Below, piece by piece: positions 60,013 through 64,000 of a stretch of 64,000 bases of DNA. Within the stretch, counting starts at the first letter, position 1. Every line of letters begins with the position of its first letter. The notes beneath the pieces were generated by a model. It saw only the letters and a list, made by a program, of their open reading frames with translations. It did not search any database and had not been told where the DNA came from. Source of the stretch: Mycobacterium sp. SMC-2 (GTDB lineage Bacteria > Actinomycetota > Actinomycetes > Mycobacteriales > Mycobacteriaceae); assembly GCF_025263485.1 (NCBI RefSeq), contig NZ_CP079863.1, positions 2,976,001-3,040,000 of the forward strand, read 5' to 3'. The position numbers and the translations under genes are program-made.

Positions 60013-60945
60013 GTGACAGGATTGGTCAGTGCCAGTGCGCGCGCGCTCGCGGCACAAGAGCTCAGAAACGACCGAATACTCGTCACCGGCTCGTCGGGTT
60101 GGCTCGGCCGGACTGCACTTGACCTGCTCGCTCCGCTGGGCCTTCCCACCCTGGCGTTGGCAAGCAGAGCCCGCATCATCCGAGTCGGTGGTAGCGAGAT
60201 CGAGTGCCGCGTATGGGAAGACCGGGAAGTGGCTGGCTTCGCACCGACTGTTGTGCTGGACTGCGCGTTTGTCACCCGAAACCGAATTAATGACATGCCC
60301 CTCAACGAGTACGTCGCGGCTAACCGCGCCCTGACCGAACACATGGTGTACGCGGCGCGGCTCCCCGGGGTACGTCTTGCACTCACCGTCTCCAGCGGTG
60401 CGGCGGTTTACCCGCATGACGCTCTCGACCGCCCCATTGAGGAAAACCCGTACGGCTACCTCAAGCGTGAGGCCGAGCACCGGATAGCGGAAGCAGCCGC
60501 CAGGAGCGGGGCGGTGCCGGTGGTCGCGCGGGCATGGAGCATCTCCGGTGCTCACGTGCAGCAACCGCAGGCCTACGCGTTGGGCTCGATGATCAGAGAC
60601 GCTGATGCGGGAGCCATCCGGATCATGGCACGGCGTCCTGTGTTTCGCCGCTATGTACTTGCGGAGGAGCTGCTGGCGCTGGGGATCGCCGAGGGTGGCG
60701 TCGGTCCGGCCACGATCGACAGCGGCGGAGAGCTGGTGGAGATGGCCGAGCTTGCGGCGCGGGTCGCCGCGGTGGTGCGTCCCGGCGCCGTGATTAGCCG
60801 TGACGAGGTCGATCCGCGAGATCCGGACCAATACCATTCCGACGGCCAAGATTGGGAGCGGCACTGCCAGCGTTGGGGTTTCGCGACCGCGCCGCTTGAT
60901 CGTCAAATCGAGATCACCGCCCTCGGGGTGCTCGGCCGAGCTTGA
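60013..60945 (+). CDS. NAD(P)-dependent sugar epimerase/dehydratase-like protein
   Basis: A 310-residue extended SDR: cofactor loop ILVTGSSGWLGRTALDLL (about 22-39), VVLDCAFVTRNRINDMP in place of the usual hLAA segment, the catalytic Ser in LTVSSGAAVYPHD, and Y-x-x-x-K in NPYGYLKREAEHR. It then has RAWSISGAHVQQPQAYALGSM and FRRYVLAEEL. Activity on a nucleotide or lipid-linked sugar is likely. The GTG at 60013 is one of several possible starts. It stands 291 bases after the GT-C-like gene, with no identifiable gene between. Confidence 0.78.
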   Translation: MTGLVSASARALAAQELRNDRILVTGSSGWLGRTALDLLAPLGLPTLALASRARIIRVGGSEIECRVWEDREVAGFAPTVVLDCAFVTRNRINDMPLNEYVAANRALTEHMVYAARLPGVRLALTVSSGAAVYPHDALDRPIEENPYGYLKREAEHRIAEAAARSGAVPVVARAWSISGAHVQQPQAYALGSMIRDADAGAIRIMARRPVFRRYVLAEELLALGIAEGGVGPATIDSGGELVEMAELAARVAAVVRPGAVISRDEVDPRDPDQYHSDGQDWERHCQRWGFATAPLDRQIEITALGVLGRA

Positions 60946-61486
60946 CCATCTCGTCGCGCACTGGTGTCCCCTCACGTCTCGGCGACCTTACTCTGAGCAG
61001 CCTCTAGACAACCTTCGTCGAAATCAGTTGTCTATCTGGCGAACTAGACGGTCACGGTCAAACTGACCGAGCGCGGTCGTGCCGATGGTTTCGCAGTCAA
61101 CTGAGGGCAGAACTGTTTCGTTCAAAGCACGTCCTTCGTCGTGGTTTATCACTTCGTCAAACGCTGAGATCTCGCAGGTCGGCGGTGGGAGTTAATCACT
61201 TCGAGGCGAAGGCAGTCGGTTCGTACGTATCTCAGTCAGAGAGCGCCAGAGACTGTGCACTATGCGTGGCGGCCAAATCAACTGCTTCAAGACTATCCTC
61301 AACGTCGCCGCACTGCGACGTATCCGTTTGTGGTCGAGCGCCGGTGGCTTACCGCGAAATCGGACAGCCCCGTATCAGGCCCGTCACCCGAGAAATAGAG
61401 GCTACGAGGCGTGCAAACGCAACGTGCTGTTAGCGCGTCATCAGTCGTCCCGCTACCTACGGCGGGCGGGTGCCCTCAAGCTGACA
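60946..61486. other. Intergenic region between convergent units
   Basis: 541 bases with no supported gene. It separates the forward epimerase gene from the reverse-strand polyol cassette. A 7-base inverted repeat (agacaac/gttgtct, around 61006-61033) could form a weak hairpin near the convergent ends. Base composition is lower in GC than in the flanking genes. Confidence 0.5.
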
Positions 61487-62200
61487 TCAGAACTGGCTCA
61501 CGACAACCGCGATTTCGCGCCGAGAATCGGCTTGAACCCATCTGCCGTCAATTGCCATCGCGTGCATGCGCGACGTGTTGATGAGCCAGTAGAACATGTC
61601 GAACTCCAGGCTCGGCGACGGCAGCATCGCCTCGGTTTGAAAGGCCTCCAGCAGCGATTTGATCACGCCCACGCGCGCTATCAGGTGACCGCCAAAGACG
61701 TGCAGCGGGTTTGCCGGAACATGACTGGAGTGATTTGAAATTCCTTTTACTTCGCCGTCATAGGCGTCGACCACCAGGCGCGGGAAGCGGGAGAAGATGG
61801 GCGCGTAACTGATGAACACGCCATCGACGAGCCGTGGATCGTCATCCGCGGGCGCCGCGATGTCGCCGGCCACGAATACGTCTGGATAGCTGAACTCGAC
61901 GACGCGGTCGGCTGGATAGCCGGAGTCGAGGAACTCGCTGAGTTTGGTCAGCGTGGTGGATCCATCCGCGCAGGCGTGCACTCGAAGGGCAGCGGAATAG
62001 GCCAGACGTGCGGCGACCGCCTCATATTCCGCGGCGAATGCGGAGTCGCAAAGGATCACGACGTCCCTGGGCACCCGGGGCTCAACATGACGCAGGAAAC
62101 GTTCAAGCAGCGTCTCGCCCGTGGGCAGCATCTGCAACGGCTTGGGCGAGCCCGAATAGATGGGCGGACCGCCGCAGAAGAGGACAAGCGCTCGGCTCAA
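61487..62200 (-). CDS. Nucleotidyltransferase-like protein (sugar/polyol-phosphate)
   Basis: A 237-residue protein of the nucleotidyltransferase (GT-A-like) fold. The N-terminal loop LFCGGPPIYSGSPKPLQMLPTGETLLERFL corresponds to the NTP-binding G-G-x-x-x-P-K-P-L signature of sugar-1-phosphate nucleotidyltransferases, and FSYPDVFVAGD supplies the metal-binding Asp. Part of the usual loop (G-T-R-L) is replaced by PPIYSGS. It starts with a TTG inside the stop of the phosphatase-like gene (TTGA overlap), so it is translated with it. It likely activates the product of the neighbouring enzymes; the nucleotide and sugar are unknown. Confidence 0.75.
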   Translation of the reverse strand: MSRALVLFCGGPPIYSGSPKPLQMLPTGETLLERFLRHVEPRVPRDVVILCDSAFAAEYEAVAARLAYSAALRVHACADGSTTLTKLSEFLDSGYPADRVVEFSYPDVFVAGDIAAPADDDPRLVDGVFISYAPIFSRFPRLVVDAYDGEVKGISNHSSHVPANPLHVFGGHLIARVGVIKSLLEAFQTEAMLPSPSLEFDMFYWLINTSRMHAMAIDGRWVQADSRREIAVVVSQF

Positions 62201-63018
62201 GTCGAGATCACCAGCTTTGCGTTACGGGAGACCGGACTGAAGGTGATCGCCTCGTTGGCGGATATGACCGCGCAAGCTTCATCGACAAATGTCTCATCCC
62301 ACCCCGCGATCAACGTCAGGTCGGACGCCCCAAGGTGATATCTGGCAGGCAAGCAGAACCAATGCAGCAGCGGGACATAGGCAAGCGCATCCCACACACG
62401 TACGCCATGACCGATGAACGCGCCGTGTCGGCCCCGCAGCAAGTTGTACGCACCCATGCACGCTGATCCGTAGCGATATAGCCCGGCCGACCGCCGATCA
62501 ACGAGATCGAGGAGCTCTGCGCGGGCCCGGCGCCTCGCCTCGGATAACCGTGGCGGATAGGCGTAGTAAATCGGCGCCGAGGCCGCAGCCGACGGCGGCG
62601 CGAAAGGCTGGGAGAGCAAGAGCTCGCCATGCTCAAAAACGATGTAAAGGTCGTGCTCGGGTAAGACTACGACGGAACCGGCGACAACACCGTCGACGAG
62701 GTGGGCGGCCATGAACCCATAGCCGGGCAGGGACAGGACATAGTTATTCGATCCGTCCAGCGGATCGACTACAAGCCATTCGCCTTGTGCGAGCGCCGCA
62801 AGACCATCGCTGGGCGCCGCGCCTTCTTCCGAGAGGAGGCTGCAGCCAGGCATGCAGTCAGCGACATAAGATGCCGCCGTTGCATGGAGCCGCTGATCTA
62901 GCGCCGACACGACATCGCGCGCCTGATCATCCTTGACCTTCTGCACCATTCTCAGCCCGCTATCTCCAGCGGCGCCAAACACGTTGCAGACCTGCGCGGC
63001 GAGGGACAGCAGGCTCAT
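62197..63018 (-). CDS. Inositol monophosphatase-family protein
   Basis: A 273-residue Mg-dependent phosphatase of the IMPase/CysQ superfamily: LLSEEG (about 61-66), the metal-binding DPLDGSNNY (85-93) and VWDALAYVPLL (about 208-218). It is expected to hydrolyse a sugar, polyol or nucleotide phosphate. The ATG at 63018 overlaps the stop of the dehydrogenase gene (ATGA), and the end overlaps the nucleotidyltransferase start, so the three proteins are made from one coupled message. Confidence 0.84.
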   Translation of the reverse strand: MSLLSLAAQVCNVFGAAGDSGLRMVQKVKDDQARDVVSALDQRLHATAASYVADCMPGCSLLSEEGAAPSDGLAALAQGEWLVVDPLDGSNNYVLSLPGYGFMAAHLVDGVVAGSVVVLPEHDLYIVFEHGELLLSQPFAPPSAAASAPIYYAYPPRLSEARRRARAELLDLVDRRSAGLYRYGSACMGAYNLLRGRHGAFIGHGVRVWDALAYVPLLHWFCLPARYHLGASDLTLIAGWDETFVDEACAVISANEAITFSPVSRNAKLVIST

Positions 63019-64000
63019 GCGATCTCCCGGCGAAGATACGCGCTGACTCCCGCGAAAGACTGCTCGATGTAACGGGATTCAAGCGAGTCAGGCCGCAGCG
63101 ACAGGTGGTACTGCAAAAAGGCCGGCAGGCCGAACTCATCAAGATGTGACAGCTGGCGGAAATCTTTGTCGTCCTTCGCCATATAGTGCAGTGCCGCCCC
63201 GATTCCGATCGTGAGATAGACCGGCCGAACTCCCGCCGACAGGAGCAGCCGCAGCGCCCCGGTGAGACGGCCAGAGGGATGCAGCTTGCGGATCGGCTCG
63301 CGCGCGACGCGGCTGACCGGATCGAACAGCAGCCTGTTCGCGAAGCGCCGGACCTCCTTCTCGGCATAGGATTCGATGAAGTGGTGGTCGTAGTGGGTCG
63401 TGACCTTGAGGGCGTAGAGCAGCTCCTCGATCACCCCGTCGACCACGCGCCGGATCGCTGGCTTGGCCAGCGCTTCGTGCACATAGGTGCATCCCGCGAT
63501 GAAGCCGAGATACGCCGCGATGCAATGCGGCGTGTTGTGGATGTAGAGCTTCGCATCCCATTCCTGGTTAAGTCGTTCCACAGGAAGCCATTTCACGTTG
63601 GGCAGCGCCGCCTTCAGACTGTCGGACACACGGTCGCTGTGCTGCAGGTACATGACGCCGTTTTCGGTGTGGATCGCGTAGCGATCCTTGGCGAGGCTTT
63701 CGGGCGCGGCAGTCGATGAGGTGATCACGTCCGGGACGCCGAAATAGACCGCCTCCAATCCATAGCGCTGTTTGATGCAGTCGACGGTGATCGGGTCGTT
63801 CTCGAGGCTGTAGATGGGACAGGCGATCCGCGACACGCCGGCCGGCAGCCGCTCAACGTTTCGTGGCCCAACGGAAATAAAGGCGATGTCGTAGTCCGCC
63901 GGGTTCAGCTCGCCGAAGTCAGCCGTAACTTTTCGCGGTGTCACCCGCATGTGCGAAAGGTTCTCGCCATCGCTCATATAGGAGCTGTAACCGCCCTGTG
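63015..64000 (-). CDS. Polyol-phosphate dehydrogenase (MtlD-like), 5' end outside window
   Basis: The C-terminal 327 or so residues of a long-chain polyol dehydrogenase related to mannitol-1-phosphate 5-dehydrogenase. The family's catalytic motif K-x4-N-x2-H is readable as KLYIHNTPH, followed by CIAAYLGFIAGCTYVHEAL, and the C-terminal helical domain is complete. The frame stays open to the window edge (no stop through 64000), and the N-terminal Rossmann glycine motif (GAGNIGRG in MtlD) is not in the window, so the ATG at 63977 is internal. It probably interconverts a ketose phosphate and a polyol phosphate with NAD(H). It heads the three-gene overlapping cassette. Confidence 0.82.
   Translation of the reverse strand, partial: QGGYSSYMSDGENLSHMRVTPRKVTADFGELNPADYDIAFISVGPRNVERLPAGVSRIACPIYSLENDPITVDCIKQRYGLEAVYFGVPDVITSSTAAPESLAKDRYAIHTENGVMYLQHSDRVSDSLKAALPNVKWLPVERLNQEWDAKLYIHNTPHCIAAYLGFIAGCTYVHEALAKPAIRRVVDGVIEELLYALKVTTHYDHHFIESYAEKEVRRFANRLLFDPVSRVAREPIRKLHPSGRLTGALRLLLSAGVRPVYLTIGIGAALHYMAKDDKDFRQLSHLDEFGLPAFLQYHLSLRPDSLESRYIEQSFAGVSAYLRREIA

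Noticed and set aside
61185..61738. Small forward frames near 61.2-61.7 kb
   Set aside because: They lack start signals and partly run antisense to the nucleotidyltransferase-like gene.

Overview
The window is a high-GC mycobacterial chromosome segment. The left third follows the Mycobacterium tuberculosis gene order from ripA (Rv1477) to lipL (Rv1497) almost gene for gene, with near-identical proteins (InhA is 269 aa with Tyr158/Lys165; MoxR1 is 377 aa). Gene content then departs from M. tuberculosis. The mazEF4 slot between mutB and meaB holds only a palindrome, and lipL is followed by a large surface-glycan island. This suggests a slow-growing non-tuberculous species, perhaps of the M. avium complex. 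The species cannot be fixed from sequence reading alone.

Core part (1-21271): peptidoglycan hydrolases ripA (frameshifted here) and ripB; the moxR1/DUF58/VWA chaperone operon; a DUF559 gene bracketed by two inverted copies of a 58-bp palindrome; the fabG1-inhA FAS-II operon with its promoter; ferrochelatase; a divergent pair (Rv1486c-like and NfeD); a band-7 protein; a DoxX-like protein; a reverse-strand group (Ddn-like reductase, proline-rich membrane protein, secreted trypsin-like protease, TVP38-like membrane protein); methylmalonyl-CoA mutase mutA-mutB and its G-protein chaperone meaB; and lipL.

Accessory part (21272-64000): a mosaic of sugar-modifying genes. (a) 21.5-33.7 kb: a sulfotransferase, a TylF-type methyltransferase, an epimerase, a class I methyltransferase, two nearly identical TylF methyltransferases, and four paralogous UGT-type glycosyltransferases of the kind that decorate mycobacterial glycopeptidolipids and related glycolipids. 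One of the four is frameshifted. (b) 34.1-39.2 kb: two family-2 glycosyltransferases, an AT-richer methyltransferase, an FkbM methyltransferase and an SMP-30-like protein. (c) An IS21-family element at 39517-41731. (d) 42.3-49.5 kb: a same-strand cassette with a CMP-sugar-synthetase-like cytidylyltransferase, a 2-hydroxyacid dehydrogenase, an SDR, a DUF115 protein, FkbM, a GtrB-like glycosyltransferase and an epimerase. (e) An AT3-SGNH O-acyltransferase whose upstream region is cut by a second IS21-family element (51706-53868). (f) Scar tissue: an IS3-type remnant and a decayed copy of the epimerase 3' end. (g) Two methyltransferases, an IS481-family element with a frameshifted transposase, a GT-C-like membrane protein and a dehydratase/epimerase. 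(h) At the right edge, an overlapping reverse-strand trio: polyol-phosphate dehydrogenase, inositol-phosphatase-like protein and nucleotidyltransferase.

Together the accessory genes look like a serotype-type locus. Enzymes activate unusual sugar or polyol precursors, glycosyltransferases assemble them, and methyl-, acyl- and sulfotransferases decorate them. Insertion sequences and partial duplications record repeated cassette exchange next to a conserved core. Both the cytidylyltransferase cassette and the polyol trio lack an obvious textbook product and are the best candidates for undescribed chemistry. No tRNA, rRNA or CRISPR array was seen.
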